Below are positions 16,700 through 27,167 of a DNA stretch of 64,000 nt, piece after piece. The DNA is from Gordonia westfalica (GTDB lineage Bacteria > Actinomycetota > Actinomycetes > Mycobacteriales > Mycobacteriaceae). Position numbers and translations under genes: made by a program. Every line of letters begins with the position of its first letter. Position 1 is the first letter of the stretch. Below the pieces are notes generated by a model, which worked only from the letters and a program-made list of their open reading frames with translations, was not told where the DNA came from and searched no databases. The stretch covers positions 2,604,001-2,668,000 of the forward strand of contig NZ_FNLM01000034.1 of assembly GCF_900105725.1 (NCBI RefSeq), in the 5' to 3' direction.

Positions 16700-18128
16700 A
16701 TCGACCACCGACTTCTGACTCCTCTGAGCGATCGCGCGGCCCCCTACCGCGCCCCAACTTCACCGCGAACACACGCACCTTGAGATACAGCAGCTTGAAG
16801 TCGTCGCCCCGAATACGAAGAAAGAGCGACGGCTTCATCCCGAAGACTCGATAGGCCAGGAAAAGAACAAGCCAGCCACAGATGCCGTTCGCGACCATCG
16901 AGGCGATCGCCGCTCCCATCGCGCCCATTCGAGGCAACAGGATCACCAGGAGGACGATGTTCAGGACGACCGAGCACAGGATCGCGATACTCCTGAGGAT
17001 CGGCTTTCCGCGAGCCGTCATACCGGCGGCCGCCACAGATCCTGGGTTGCCGATGATGGTTCCTACGAGAACAACTGCGAGAACTCCTGTCACCGAGGAG
17101 AACTCCGAGCCGAAGGCCAGCGGGACCACCCACCAGCCCATCAATACGGCAGACACACCGACCCCGGCGGTGATGATGGTGGACAGCCGGGCCGCGCGTC
17201 CAAGGCTCTCGTCATCGTTCTTCGCCGATTGAACTGAGAACACGACATCGCGGACTGCCGTGTTGAACGTCCGGACCATGTCCGCGAGAGAAACCGCGAC
17301 AATGTAAATGCCCAGCTGTTCAGCAGTCGAGAACGGCAGGAAGAGGACTTGGTCCAACCGCGCGAGTACGACGCCTGCCGCGGAGCCGATCCAGGCGCCG
17401 AGTCCGAAGCGCGTCAGCTGGGCCGCATGACGACCCGTCGACAGGTCGCTGACGACACTATCCGCCCGCGTGCGGCGCCCGAAGAACAAGCCGAGATAGG
17501 CGATCACGCCGATACAGTTGCCGATACCCAAGACCCATGCAGCCGAGGTGACCGTCAAATCGCCGACAGCGAGGAGGAACCCGAGAGCACATACTCGGAA
17601 CACGCTCGCAACACATTGGTCGAAGGCCACCAGCAACCAGGCTTGAACGGCCCGAGCGTAACCCCGGATCACCAGAGCGACGAGGGCCGGTGTCAGCATG
17701 AGCCCGATCATCGACATCAGCCCCTGAATCTCAGGGTGAGCGCCGGCCAGTGCCCCAGAGATCGAAAAGATTAGGAGACTTCCCAGCGGACCGACCGCGC
17801 ACACCGCGGAGATCCCCAATGCGAGCGTCCGTAGCGTATGCACGCGTCGGGCAACGAAGTACGTCACGGCATCAGGCATGCCCATCGTGAGCGCGGCGGT
17901 CGCCACGAGCAGGGGCGCGGTCGCGGCAGCGACGAGACCCCGACCCTCTGCCCCGAGCGCTCGCGCGAGCAACGGAGCTGTGATGACCGAGGCCAGAAGG
18001 GGCGTCAGGTTACCGAAGGTCACGACCGCCACGCTGCGCCCTACATCGACGCGATCCTCAGGCGCGGCGCCGTCGGACGTCGGCCCCGCGCCGACAGCGT
18101 CCCCAGCCGCGACCTTCGGCGCCGTCAT
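16692..18128 (-). CDS. Wzx-like lipid-linked repeat-unit flippase (polysaccharide transporter family)
   Basis: A 478-residue integral membrane protein with about 12-14 predicted helices spread evenly along its length, starting with a short polar N-terminus and then VAVVTFGNLTPLLASVITAPLLARALG, a start pattern typical of Wzx/MATE-like flippases. It would move undecaprenyl-diphosphate-linked repeat units to the outer leaflet for Wzy. It overlaps the preceding transferase gene by ATGA and the following one by 8 bases. The basic, polar C-terminal tail is cytoplasmic. Confidence 0.85.
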   Translation of the reverse strand: MTAPKVAAGDAVGAGPTSDGAAPEDRVDVGRSVAVVTFGNLTPLLASVITAPLLARALGAEGRGLVAAATAPLLVATAALTMGMPDAVTYFVARRVHTLRTLALGISAVCAVGPLGSLLIFSISGALAGAHPEIQGLMSMIGLMLTPALVALVIRGYARAVQAWLLVAFDQCVASVFRVCALGFLLAVGDLTVTSAAWVLGIGNCIGVIAYLGLFFGRRTRADSVVSDLSTGRHAAQLTRFGLGAWIGSAAGVVLARLDQVLFLPFSTAEQLGIYIVAVSLADMVRTFNTAVRDVVFSVQSAKNDDESLGRAARLSTIITAGVGVSAVLMGWWVVPLAFGSEFSSVTGVLAVVLVGTIIGNPGSVAAAGMTARGKPILRSIAILCSVVLNIVLLVILLPRMGAMGAAIASMVANGICGWLVLFLAYRVFGMKPSLFLRIRGDDFKLLYLKVRVFAVKLGRGRGPRDRSEESEVGGRYE

Positions 18129-19036
18129 GACGAGGCAGCCAGCGTTTTTCGATCCAGCTCGGAGTACGTCGCCGCGATCTGCACATCATTCCGTCCCCGC
18201 GCAACGTTGGCATGCTTGAGCCCTGTCCCCTGGGCGGCCTCGAGCGATATGAAGTCTCGGCTCCGGCCGTCGACGACCCGAACCGGCACCCGCACCTGAA
18301 GTGCAGTGTGGTTGATCCATACGTCGTCCGCGTTCGGGCACACCTCCTCGAACTCTGTGCCTCGCTCCATGAGCGCATTGATCATGACCGGCGGGTATAG
18401 AGCACCAGAGACACCCGTCACGAAGTTTCTCTCGCACTCCGAGGAGTCGCGCACCAACGGCCACTGTTCATAGGGCAGCAAGCCCGGCCCGCTTTGATCG
18501 TCGGTGGTGTCGAAGGCGATTCGACGTGCTCGGTAGCAACTGATTCCGTCCGGATGATCCAGATGATGAGCGAACAGTCGGTGAAGCCAGTCGACCGGAT
18601 ACACGGTGTCGTCGTCAGCGGTAACCAGCGGAACGCCACTCTGCGCCGCAAGCGGCAATGCGTCCAGATACTTCGTGTGCGGACCGGATCCCTCTGCTGC
18701 AACACGAATTTCCAGGCCTGCGCGCTGGAGTCGTCTCAGGGCTGCCGGCAGATGCTCAACGGTCTCCTCGTCGTCGACCCACAGGATGATCCGCGACGGC
18801 CGCAGTCTCCCCTTCAGGATCGATTCAATCGCAAGGTAAGAAATCGCGACCCGCTCGCCATAACTCGTCAGACTGACGATTGGTGCACCGGGGTCTCCCA
18901 ACGCGCATCCGCGCACCGGAAGCACGTTCCGGGCACGGAGCCGCCCGAACACCAGGCTCCGCTGAGCTCGGAACTTCGTTGCCCCGGCGACACGTCGAAG
19001 ACGTGATCTGCGCGCATGAATGACGTCAGACTTCAT
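18125..19036 (-). CDS. Glycosyltransferase with DDD motif, exopolysaccharide operon
   Basis: A 303-residue protein. IVSLTSYGERVAISYLAIESIL near residue 52 and PLVTADDDTVYP near residue 140 resemble GT-A enzymes that act in capsule and surface polysaccharide synthesis; the DDD run is the likely metal/nucleotide-sugar site. ATG 19036 is chosen because GGAG lies six bases upstream; an ATG four codons earlier is possible. It follows the UDP-glucose dehydrogenase gene by 46 bases and overlaps the flippase gene by ATGA. The exact GT family is not certain. Confidence 0.7.
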   Translation of the reverse strand: MKSDVIHARRSRLRRVAGATKFRAQRSLVFGRLRARNVLPVRGCALGDPGAPIVSLTSYGERVAISYLAIESILKGRLRPSRIILWVDDEETVEHLPAALRRLQRAGLEIRVAAEGSGPHTKYLDALPLAAQSGVPLVTADDDTVYPVDWLHRLFAHHLDHPDGISCYRARRIAFDTTDDQSGPGLLPYEQWPLVRDSSECERNFVTGVSGALYPPVMINALMERGTEFEEVCPNADDVWINHTALQVRVPVRVVDGRSRDFISLEAAQGTGLKHANVARGRNDVQIAATYSELDRKTLAASS

Positions 19037-19082
19037 CTGGGACTCCATTCTGGGTGAATTCGTACACGTCATCGGAAACGGA

Positions 19083-20387
19083 TCAGCGGAGGAACGACCA
19101 TCCGGCTGCCTCCCAAGCGGACTGGTCGAGGCACAACCGTCCGTCGATGATCGTGCGGTTGCGAACGATGGCGTTGAGGTCGCGCGGTGTGAGCGCCCGG
19201 AACTCGCCCCACTCCGTGAGAACGGCAACGACATCCGCGTCCGTGCACGCCTCGCGCACGCTTGGGGCGTAGTCGAGTGTCGGAAAGCTCCGCTTCGAAT
19301 TCTCGTTTGCCTTGGGGTCGTAAACCACGACGGACGCACCCTGCAACTGCAGCTGCCCAGCAACGTTCAAAGCCGGCGAATCGCGCACATCATCGGACTC
19401 CGGTTTGAATGCAGCGCCGAGGACCGCGACCCGTTTCCCGAGAAGTGATCCGCCGCAGGAACGCTTCGTCAGGTTGACCATGCGATTACGTCGCCGCATG
19501 TTGACGTTGTCGACCTCACGCAGAAACGACAGTGCCTCAGAAGCACCGAGTTCGCCCGCTCGAGCCATGAACGCCCGGATGTCCTTCGGCAGGCAGCCTC
19601 CACCGAAACCCAGACCCGCATTGAGGAACTTCCGCCCGATTCTGTCATCGTGCCCGATGGCGTCAGCTACTGCCGTGACATCGGCACCCGCCGCCTCGCA
19701 CACCTCAGCGATAGCATTGATGAACGAGATCTTGGTTGCGAGAAAGGAGTTCGCCGCAACTTTGACCATCTCGGCGCTCTGGCGATCCATCACGATGTAC
19801 GGGGTCCCGGCATCGATCATCCGCGCGTAGACCTCTCGCGCGGCAACCTCGAGTTCACTTCCCTTCTCGGCACCGACAACGATTCGATCCGGCCGAAGTG
19901 TGTCGTCAATCGCGTGACCCTCACGCAGGAACTCCGGGTTCCACCCCAGGTGGACTGTCACATCGTCCTTTGCGAGCTCCTGCGCCCGGTACGCGAGGCG
20001 TTCACATGTACCCACCGGCACGGTGGACTTGCCCAAGATGAGCGCGTCCTCGGTCAACAGCGGAACAAGACTCTCGACAACGCCTTCGACGTACCGGAGA
20101 TCGGCCGCGTACTCGCCCTTGCGCTGCGGGGTGCCAACCGCGATGAAGTACACCCCGCCCCATTCGGCTGCCTCCTCGTAACTGGCCGACACCTTGAGGA
20201 GTCCCGACTCCAGGTGCTTGCGAACCAGATCGGGAAGACCCGGCTCGTAGAAGGGAACCTCCCCCTTCGCAAGTTCCTCACGCCGGTAGTCATCGACTTC
20301 GATTCCGAGTACCTCGTGGCCCAGCTCTGCCATGCAGGCTGCGTGCGTCGCGCCGAGATACCCAAGGCCGAGTACAACAATCCTCAT
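19083..20387 (-). CDS. ugd: UDP-glucose 6-dehydrogenase
   Basis: A 434-residue protein of the usual length. The N-terminal Rossmann region begins VVLGLGYLGATHAACMAE; substrate-contact segments VGTPQRKGEYAADL and STVPVGTCERL follow; the catalytic Cys sits in LGFGGGCLPKDIRAF; the C-terminal nucleotide-sugar domain has VAVLGAAFKPESDDVRDSP. The enzyme oxidises UDP-glucose to UDP-glucuronate with two NAD. It therefore supplies glucuronic acid to the polymer made by this locus, which is consistent with a GH79-type gene next to it. A GDP-mannose or UDP-ManNAc dehydrogenase of the same superfamily is less likely. Confidence 0.9.
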   Translation of the reverse strand: MRIVVLGLGYLGATHAACMAELGHEVLGIEVDDYRREELAKGEVPFYEPGLPDLVRKHLESGLLKVSASYEEAAEWGGVYFIAVGTPQRKGEYAADLRYVEGVVESLVPLLTEDALILGKSTVPVGTCERLAYRAQELAKDDVTVHLGWNPEFLREGHAIDDTLRPDRIVVGAEKGSELEVAAREVYARMIDAGTPYIVMDRQSAEMVKVAANSFLATKISFINAIAEVCEAAGADVTAVADAIGHDDRIGRKFLNAGLGFGGGCLPKDIRAFMARAGELGASEALSFLREVDNVNMRRRNRMVNLTKRSCGGSLLGKRVAVLGAAFKPESDDVRDSPALNVAGQLQLQGASVVVYDPKANENSKRSFPTLDYAPSVREACTDADVVAVLTEWGEFRALTPRDLNAIVRNRTIIDGRLCLDQSAWEAAGWSFLR

Positions 20388-20441
20388 TCGAATTCCCTTC
20401 TCAAGTATTTCTCAGAACCCAATCCGCCGAATCCGGCGTGT

Positions 20442-21959
20442 TTAGTTGGGAAGTTCACATAAATAGACGATCTTTGCGGAGGCCGGCTCACTCGTAACTC
20501 TTGCGGATGTCGCGGCATCCCGACCCGCCAGGCCATCGGAGCATTCAGAGTCCAGGTCCGGAACCGAACCGCGCAGAGAAGTCTTGCGTGCGAGTCGTGA
20601 TCCGTCGGTGTCGGTCTCGTCCTCGGTAACCATTTCCAGCTCGGAGAGCTCTGCAAACTGCCCTTCGGGCAGAACAGCGTCGACGTCGACTCCATCCGTA
20701 TCACTTTCCCCCGTATTGATCACAACGAAGGCCAGCGACCGTTTACCGCGGAGAGCATACAGGCGGATATTCTTCATGGAATCTTCCGGCACGACGGATA
20801 GCATCGCCATTCCGTTCGCCATCCCATTGAGCACCGTCAGTGCCTTGAACGGGTCCGCCTTCTTCACCTTGCGGTCGTCAGAGACACAGATCGGAGAGTA
20901 CGCGATACAGGCGGTCAGGGAACCGTGGAAGTAGACACCATCGAAACCCCGGGTCGCCGCGTCGAACGCGAAGTCAAGCATCCACAAAGCCCCGGCGAGG
21001 CGGTTGCTGGTTCCAACGATGCCACCACAGTTAACCGAATTCACCTCCGAAAGAACCACTTTCGGAGAATTGGCCAAGGATGCAGCACGAGAGATATCCC
21101 GAAGCGAAGAATCTCTTCTGTCATCGGCGAATTCGGTGAAGAGATCTCTGGGACGCACCGTGGGCGTTGAACAGCCCTGCGCTCCGTAGAAGTGCGCAGC
21201 ATAGATGTCCGGAGTCGTCACTTGATTGCTCGCGAACTGCGACGCACTACTCCAGATGAAGTCGTACCGATGCCCGCTACTGTCCGGAGCCTGGATGCGT
21301 ACGCCTGGCACCTCTTCGCGAATCGCGTTCGAATAGTCACGCACATCACGCGCGTACGTACCGAACGGCGGATTCGACGGATAGTACACGTTGGGTTCAT
21401 TTCCGATTGCAACGGCGGTCAACGATGCACCGAAGATGGAATGGGCATGCTTAGCCATATCCGCAGCGCGGCGAGCGTCCCGTGAACGCAGGTTCACACC
21501 CATAACTACGCGCCAACCCAGTCGCTTTGTCACCTCGGCGAGATTCTCCATCGCCTTCGGGGTCGCACTGAAGCGGTATGACGAGGGGGTCGACTCGCCT
21601 TTCGACGTCCAGAACATCTGGTCGGATGTGTTCCCACCGATCCGCAACACCATACCCGGGCGAAAGCCCTTGAAGGCTTCGGTCAGTGCACGCTTTTGTA
21701 TCGCCTTTCCATTGCCCGCGAGGATTGCTGATTCTACTGACAATCCAACACTGTCTGCGACGAACCCATAACCGCGCTCCCCAACGATCTGTGCATGCAT
21801 CGGTTGGTTGGTCTTGAACGCGGCACAACTCGCCAGGAGTAGGACGACAGGCAGCACGAGACCGAGGACTCGCACATCTATTCCATCCGGCCCACCAGGT
21901 CCTCTGCGATCGCCGCTCGCCACTACAACACCGCGGACCGGGCCGACAGCGGTCGGCAT
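20442..21959 (-). CDS. Secreted lipoprotein, glycoside hydrolase family 79-like (heparanase/glucuronidase type)
   Basis: A 505-residue exported protein. A hydrophobic segment ends in the lipobox LLASC, so the mature protein should be anchored to the membrane outside the cell; GTG 21875 would give a more typical, shorter signal peptide than ATG 21959. The body is a (beta/alpha)8-type hydrolase: LRIGGNTSD, VAIGNEPNVYY (Glu as acid/base) and VVLSEVNSVNCGG (Glu as nucleophile) match the heparanase-like GH79 pattern. It lies between the UDP-glucose dehydrogenase and the priming transferase, so a role in trimming or releasing a glucuronate-containing polysaccharide is plausible. Confidence 0.75.
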   Translation of the reverse strand: MPTAVGPVRGVVVASGDRRGPGGPDGIDVRVLGLVLPVVLLLASCAAFKTNQPMHAQIVGERGYGFVADSVGLSVESAILAGNGKAIQKRALTEAFKGFRPGMVLRIGGNTSDQMFWTSKGESTPSSYRFSATPKAMENLAEVTKRLGWRVVMGVNLRSRDARRAADMAKHAHSIFGASLTAVAIGNEPNVYYPSNPPFGTYARDVRDYSNAIREEVPGVRIQAPDSSGHRYDFIWSSASQFASNQVTTPDIYAAHFYGAQGCSTPTVRPRDLFTEFADDRRDSSLRDISRAASLANSPKVVLSEVNSVNCGGIVGTSNRLAGALWMLDFAFDAATRGFDGVYFHGSLTACIAYSPICVSDDRKVKKADPFKALTVLNGMANGMAMLSVVPEDSMKNIRLYALRGKRSLAFVVINTGESDTDGVDVDAVLPEGQFAELSELEMVTEDETDTDGSRLARKTSLRGSVPDLDSECSDGLAGRDAATSARVTSEPASAKIVYLCELPN

Positions 21960-21962
21960 CCC

Positions 21963-23600
21963 TCAGTACGCCCCGTCTTTGTTCAGAACGGCACGCAGTG
22001 TTCGCCAGAGTATGAGCGCGTCCTGCATGATCGACCAGTTCTCGACATAGGAAAGGTCAAGTCGCACAGATTCTTCCCATGAGAGGTCTGAGCGACCGGA
22101 GACCTGCCAAAGACCCGTCATGCCAGGTTTCACCAGCATCCTTCGAGCCACCCTGCCGTCGTACTGTTCGACTTCCTCAGGCAGCGGAGGCCGGGGGCCG
22201 ACCAAGCTCATCGTCCCACCGAGCACGTTCAGCAACTGCGGGATCTCGTCAAGGCTGTAGCGCCGGATGAATGCCCCGACCTTTGTCACGCGTGGATCGT
22301 CGCGCATCTTGAACAGGACGCCGGCGCCTTCATCGAGCGCACGCAACTCGGCCTTGCGCTTGTCCGCATCCTGCACCATCGACCGGAACTTCCACATCAA
22401 GAAGGGTTTGTTGTTCAGTCCGACCCGGGTTGCGCGGTAGAAGACAGGACCAGGGGAATCAAGTTTGATCGCAACGGCCAAGGCCAGGAACAGCGGCGCC
22501 AGGGCGAGGAGGATCACCGCGGAACCGATCCTGTCGACGATCGCTTTCCGAAATCGGTTGGCGCCCTCATAACGCGGCTTGTCGATGTGGAGCAAAGGAA
22601 GTCCTGCGACTGGCCGCACCATCACTCGCGGCCCCGCGACATCGGTGACACCAGGCGACACAATCATGTCGACGTTGAGACCCTCGAGATCCCAAGACAG
22701 GCCTTGCATCGCATCGTGACCGAGCGCTTCAGCCGAGGTGACTGCGACGGTTGTAGCCCCAGACTCCGCAACCGAACTGCTCACTTCGTCGAAGGTGCCC
22801 AGAACGGGAACCGTCGTATCACCGACTGCCACTTGCCGCGGTCGCCCACTCCGCTCCGGTAAGCAGATCCCAACGACGTGATAGCCGAGTTCTGGTTGAC
22901 GCACAAGGCGTTCCATCAACGGGACCGCAGAGTTGCGGGCCCCTACCACAAGAACCCGTTCAAGGTTCTGGGATCGCCGGCGCTGGATCAGCAGGACCCT
23001 CCGCCACAACCAACGCGAAAGTACGAGGCCGAGAGTTCCAATCGGAAGCGCGAGTGCCAGGAATCCGCGTGCAATGTTCAACTTGAACAGCAAATCGACC
23101 ATCGCAAGGACACCGAACACCGAGAGACACGCGGTCACCACGCGGCTGTATTCCTGCGAACCCGACGCGACAATTCGACGGTCCAGCGTGTGAAACGCAC
23201 GCAGCGAGAGAACCCACGCTATACCCAGAGCGACCGAAACGTAAACAGCGGGGGCGCCGGTCGCTCCGTTCGGGACCATCGCGCCTTCTCCACCGAAGCG
23301 GACGTACTGGGCGACACCAACCGCACCTGCGACAATCACCGCGTCCGTGACTGCAACACGCACTAGATATGTCCGCATCCAGGAGCGCGACCGGTCGTCT
23401 ACACGATCAACAAACCAGAGTCGCTGATTGCGTCGACCGACGCCGAGCGCAGGCTGGTCGTAGGCTTGGCGATTGGCCAACGCTCTCCTCCAAACGACCC
23501 CCGAATTACGAAGAAAAGGCGAACCCCCCAGCCCAAGGAGAATCTCGACGCTGAAATCCTGTCCTGTGCGAGGAGCATATTTCAGATCGGTCACACCCAC
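21963..23600 (-). CDS. Polyprenyl-phosphate sugar-1-phosphate transferase (WbaP/exopolysaccharide priming enzyme)
   Basis: A 545-residue membrane enzyme. Several N-terminal helices (about 78-200) and a CoA-binding-like middle domain ([17 protein letters not shown]) precede the catalytic transferase domain with a membrane helix and [56 protein letters not shown] and [16 protein letters not shown], the hallmark run of this family. It moves a hexose-1-phosphate to undecaprenyl phosphate and starts each repeat unit. It is the first gene of the minus-strand locus; GTG at 23600 or 23594 is the likely start. Confidence 0.92.
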   Translation of the reverse strand: MGVTDLKYAPRTGQDFSVEILLGLGGSPFLRNSGVVWRRALANRQAYDQPALGVGRRNQRLWFVDRVDDRSRSWMRTYLVRVAVTDAVIVAGAVGVAQYVRFGGEGAMVPNGATGAPAVYVSVALGIAWVLSLRAFHTLDRRIVASGSQEYSRVVTACLSVFGVLAMVDLLFKLNIARGFLALALPIGTLGLVLSRWLWRRVLLIQRRRSQNLERVLVVGARNSAVPLMERLVRQPELGYHVVGICLPERSGRPRQVAVGDTTVPVLGTFDEVSSSVAESGATTVAVTSAEALGHDAMQGLSWDLEGLNVDMIVSPGVTDVAGPRVMVRPVAGLPLLHIDKPRYEGANRFRKAIVDRIGSAVILLALAPLFLALAVAIKLDSPGPVFYRATRVGLNNKPFLMWKFRSMVQDADKRKAELRALDEGAGVLFKMRDDPRVTKVGAFIRRYSLDEIPQLLNVLGGTMSLVGPRPPLPEEVEQYDGRVARRMLVKPGMTGLWQVSGRSDLSWEESVRLDLSYVENWSIMQDALILWRTLRAVLNKDGAY

Positions 23601-23986
23601 AACTCAACATGAAAAAGAGAATGACCGTTACAGCCCTCCCAATCCGGAACCCGACTCACCAGCTCAGGCTTGCGTTCGCGCACAGCGACACTCGGAGTAG
23701 GCCCCACGGCGGAAAAGTCGTTTGACCTGCTAATATAGTCCCCCATTGCCCATATCAAGACTTGGCGCCGGCTCGTAGAACCAGGCCGCCAGAGGGCCCA
23801 ATAACAACAATATAGAGACCACTTATGTGATCTATGTCAACCATTCGATTGACGATGACAAACATGCAGAACGTTGGCGTTAACCGCCTGGTTTTCCTAA
23901 TGATGTCAATTCACGATTGCAGTTGGTTAGATTTGCTCGATCAGACCGATCACACCGTCGAATAGACATGCCCGCGCCGTTTCACG
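23601..23986. other. AT-rich intergenic region upstream of the exopolysaccharide operon
   Basis: No gene is evident in these 386 bases, which are much richer in A+T than the coding DNA around them. They must hold the promoter for the minus-strand locus. A minus-strand TTGACA (23835-23840) is the best -35, but TATATT (23809-23814) lies 20 bases away, too far for a standard promoter, so I do not assign a start site. Confidence 0.5.
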
Positions 23987-25030
<1,044 letters not shown>

Positions 25031-25103
25031 CTACCGAGGCACCGGGTGGGCGCCCAGGGTGTGCACACGGTGGGCCGGATCGTCGGGCACTAGGCTGAGG
25101 CGC

Positions 25104-25979
25104 ATGCGAGGGATCATTCTGGCCGGCGGTACGGGCACGCGCCTGCATCCGATCACGCAGGGTGTGAGCAAGCAGCTCGTCCCGGTCTACGACAAGCCGA
25201 TGATCTACTACCCGCTCTCGACGCTGATGCTCGCCGGCATCCGAGACATCCTCGTCATCACCACCCCGCACGACACGCCCGCCTTCCAGGGACTACTCGG
25301 CAACGGTGACCAGTTCGGCATCAACCTCACCTACAAGACCCAGCCCTCACCCGACGGCCTCGCCCAGGCCTTCACCCTCGGCGCCGACCACATCGGCGAC
25401 GAGTCGGTGGCACTCGTGCTGGGCGACAACATCTTCTACGGGCCTGGCGTAGGAAGCCAACTCCAGGGTTTCGAGAACATCGACGGCGGTGCGGTCTTCG
25501 CCTACTGGGTGTCCAATCCGGAGGCCTACGGCGTGGTCGACTTCGATGCCGACGGCAACGCTGTCTCGCTCGAGGAGAAGCCCTTGGAACCCAAGAGCAA
25601 CTGGGCCGTCCCTGGCTTGTATTTCTACGACAACGATGTCGTCGAGATCGCACGAAGTCTCGAGCCGAGTGCCCGCGGAGAGTATGAGATCACCGATATC
25701 AACGCTCGCTACCTCGCGCAGGGCAAATTGTCTGTCCGGGTATTACCTCGAGGTACAGCCTGGCTGGACACCGGAACCTTCGACAGCCTCCTCGACGCCG
25801 GCAACTTCGTGCGCACCGTCGAACAACGGCAAGGCCTCAAGATCGCCGCACCCGAAGAGATCGCCTGGCGCCAAGGGTTTATCGGCGACGAAGAACTCCG
25901 AGCGCGAGCCGTCAAGCTCCAGAAGTCCGGGTACGGAGATTACCTTCTCGAAATCCTGGCGCGAGGCCGAACGTTCTGA
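25104..25979 (+). CDS. rmlA: Glucose-1-phosphate thymidylyltransferase
   Basis: A 291-residue protein of normal length. The start [16 protein letters not shown] holds the nucleotide-binding signature; [46 protein letters not shown], and GTAWLDTGT follow in the family order. It makes dTDP-glucose, the substrate of the divergent rmlB product. A TAGGCT -10-like hexamer (25091-25096) just before the ATG suggests a leaderless mRNA. The first 110 codons use G/C third positions almost throughout, while the rest uses many A/T-ending codons (tta, aaa, tct, aca), hinting at a recombination junction near 25440. Confidence 0.97.
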   Translation: MRGIILAGGTGTRLHPITQGVSKQLVPVYDKPMIYYPLSTLMLAGIRDILVITTPHDTPAFQGLLGNGDQFGINLTYKTQPSPDGLAQAFTLGADHIGDESVALVLGDNIFYGPGVGSQLQGFENIDGGAVFAYWVSNPEAYGVVDFDADGNAVSLEEKPLEPKSNWAVPGLYFYDNDVVEIARSLEPSARGEYEITDINARYLAQGKLSVRVLPRGTAWLDTGTFDSLLDAGNFVRTVEQRQGLKIAAPEEIAWRQGFIGDEELRARAVKLQKSGYGDYLLEILARGRTF

Positions 25980-26041
25980 TGCCCGCCAAGATCGACGTGT
26001 CCCCAGTTCCGGGGCATTGACGGTGCGAGGATACTGGTCGG

Positions 26042-26332
26042 GTGCCTGCCCAACCCGTCGACGCTTCAGTTTTCCATGCATTGGTCTTGCTGAACCTCCT
26101 GTTCGTCACAGGTGCATGGTGCCTGGCGCGTCCGACGTACCGAGCCGCAGCAACCCTCGCAGTTCTGTCGGTTATGTGGTTGTTCGGCAACGGCCCGATC
26201 GAGGGACGAGTGCTGATCTCCATCAGCATCGAGCATGGGTTGACCGAATCGGACATCCTCACGGCCCTCGGATTGATCATCTCTGCAATCACTTTCATGC
26301 GCACTTACGAGCGTCGGCGCTACGACGACTAA
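26042..26332 (+). CDS. Small membrane protein, unknown
   Basis: A 96-residue protein starting at GTG 26042. Residues 9-27 and 36-50 are hydrophobic helices and a third weak one lies near 70-86; the end is strongly basic (RTYERRRYDD). I do not recognise a family. It follows rmlA by 62 bases on the same strand, but its more AT-rich codon use matches the 3' part of rmlA and the region to the right rather than rmlB. A function is not assignable. Confidence 0.45.
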   Translation: MPAQPVDASVFHALVLLNLLFVTGAWCLARPTYRAAATLAVLSVMWLFGNGPIEGRVLISISIEHGLTESDILTALGLIISAITFMRTYERRRYDD

Positions 26333-26476
26333 TGCTCCGACGTGCCGCAGAGGGCATTGGTCCCAGCAACCACGCGATTACTTAAACACTCAGACCTGGC
26401 GACTCGCGCCTGGCAGTAAATGGCCGCTATGGTTGCAAAGTCGCGCACGAAAGACGCATGTTGGGAGACTGATTAA

Positions 26477-26689
26477 ATGTTTGATGTCGTGAAGCGCATC
26501 GCAGGTTCTGCACCGATCTGGGCATGGATCACGATGGTGGTCTGTGCAGCGCTCCTCGTCGTCGGCCTGATCGTGTCGAGCAACCGGTCTGCTCCGACGT
26601 CGGCCTCGGCTGCGAAAATCTCGGCCGCCAGCTCCGCCCCGTCTGCGCAGCAATCCGCACGCCTTGCCTTCTTCGAGGGCGTCGCCTAA
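26477..26689 (+). CDS. Short exported or membrane protein, possibly the 5' relic of a longer gene
   Basis: A 70-residue frame. Residues 14-36 form one hydrophobic helix, followed by a Ser/Ala-rich linker (SAPTSASAAKISAASSAPS) and SARLAFFEGVA before a stop. This looks like a signal anchor and linker of a secreted enzyme that breaks off where a folded domain should begin; ARLAFF followed by GDS would open an SGNH-hydrolase domain, but the GDS is missing. GGGAG lies 13 bases before the ATG. Either a real small protein or the intact head of a decayed gene; the coding-like remains further on favour the second view. Confidence 0.4.
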   Translation: MFDVVKRIAGSAPIWAWITMVVCAALLVVGLIVSSNRSAPTSASAAKISAASSAPSAQQSARLAFFEGVA

Positions 26690-27110
26690 CGGACCAGCCG
26701 GACTCTGGAATGGCGGCGCATCCGGAACAATCCGGTCTACCCGCCCGAGGAATCTCGACAAGCTGATCTTTCCGATGTCACACGGATTTGGGCATTATTG
26801 ACTCGGACATACCCAGGATGCGGCGACACCGCGCGCCGGACAGCTGCAGTCGCTCATCGCACAGCTCCTCAAGGAAGCCCGAACGCCGGCCTCGTCGCGA
26901 TCAAACAGCGCTCGGCACAGGGCACGAACACCGGCGAGGTGACCGCCGGCCTCGCGTCGGCCATGGACGCCGAGGGCATCCAGGCAATCGACGTCTGCTC
27001 CGCCTTCCCCACCGACGACGCCTCGTCGGCGCGGCTGCTGAAGGCCCTGTCAACCCGAGCGCTGCAGCCAGCAGATATGAGAGACTCCGGTTCTCAGAGC
27101 TTTTGAGGTG
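26690..27110 (+). pseudogene. Decayed coding remnant downstream of the short exported frame
   Basis: Two frames read as protein and connect only through a frameshift near 26880: GQLQSLIAQLLKEA in one frame, then PNAGLVAIKQRSAQ and ASAMDAEGIQAIDVCSAF in another. The second frame is the same as that of 26477-26689, but stops lie between. The pattern suggests a gene, perhaps for a secreted hydrolase, that has lost parts and frame. The rest of the stretch shows nothing else. Confidence 0.35.
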
Positions 27111-27167
27111 CATGCGTAGGTTCGCCGCAATCAGCTCGTGCGGTCGCATCCATACGCTGATCAGCGG

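Noticed and set aside
23809..23840. TTGACA/TATATT as the promoter of the exopolysaccharide operon
   Set aside because: The spacing of 20 bases is too long for a standard sigma-70-type promoter; left as unresolved.
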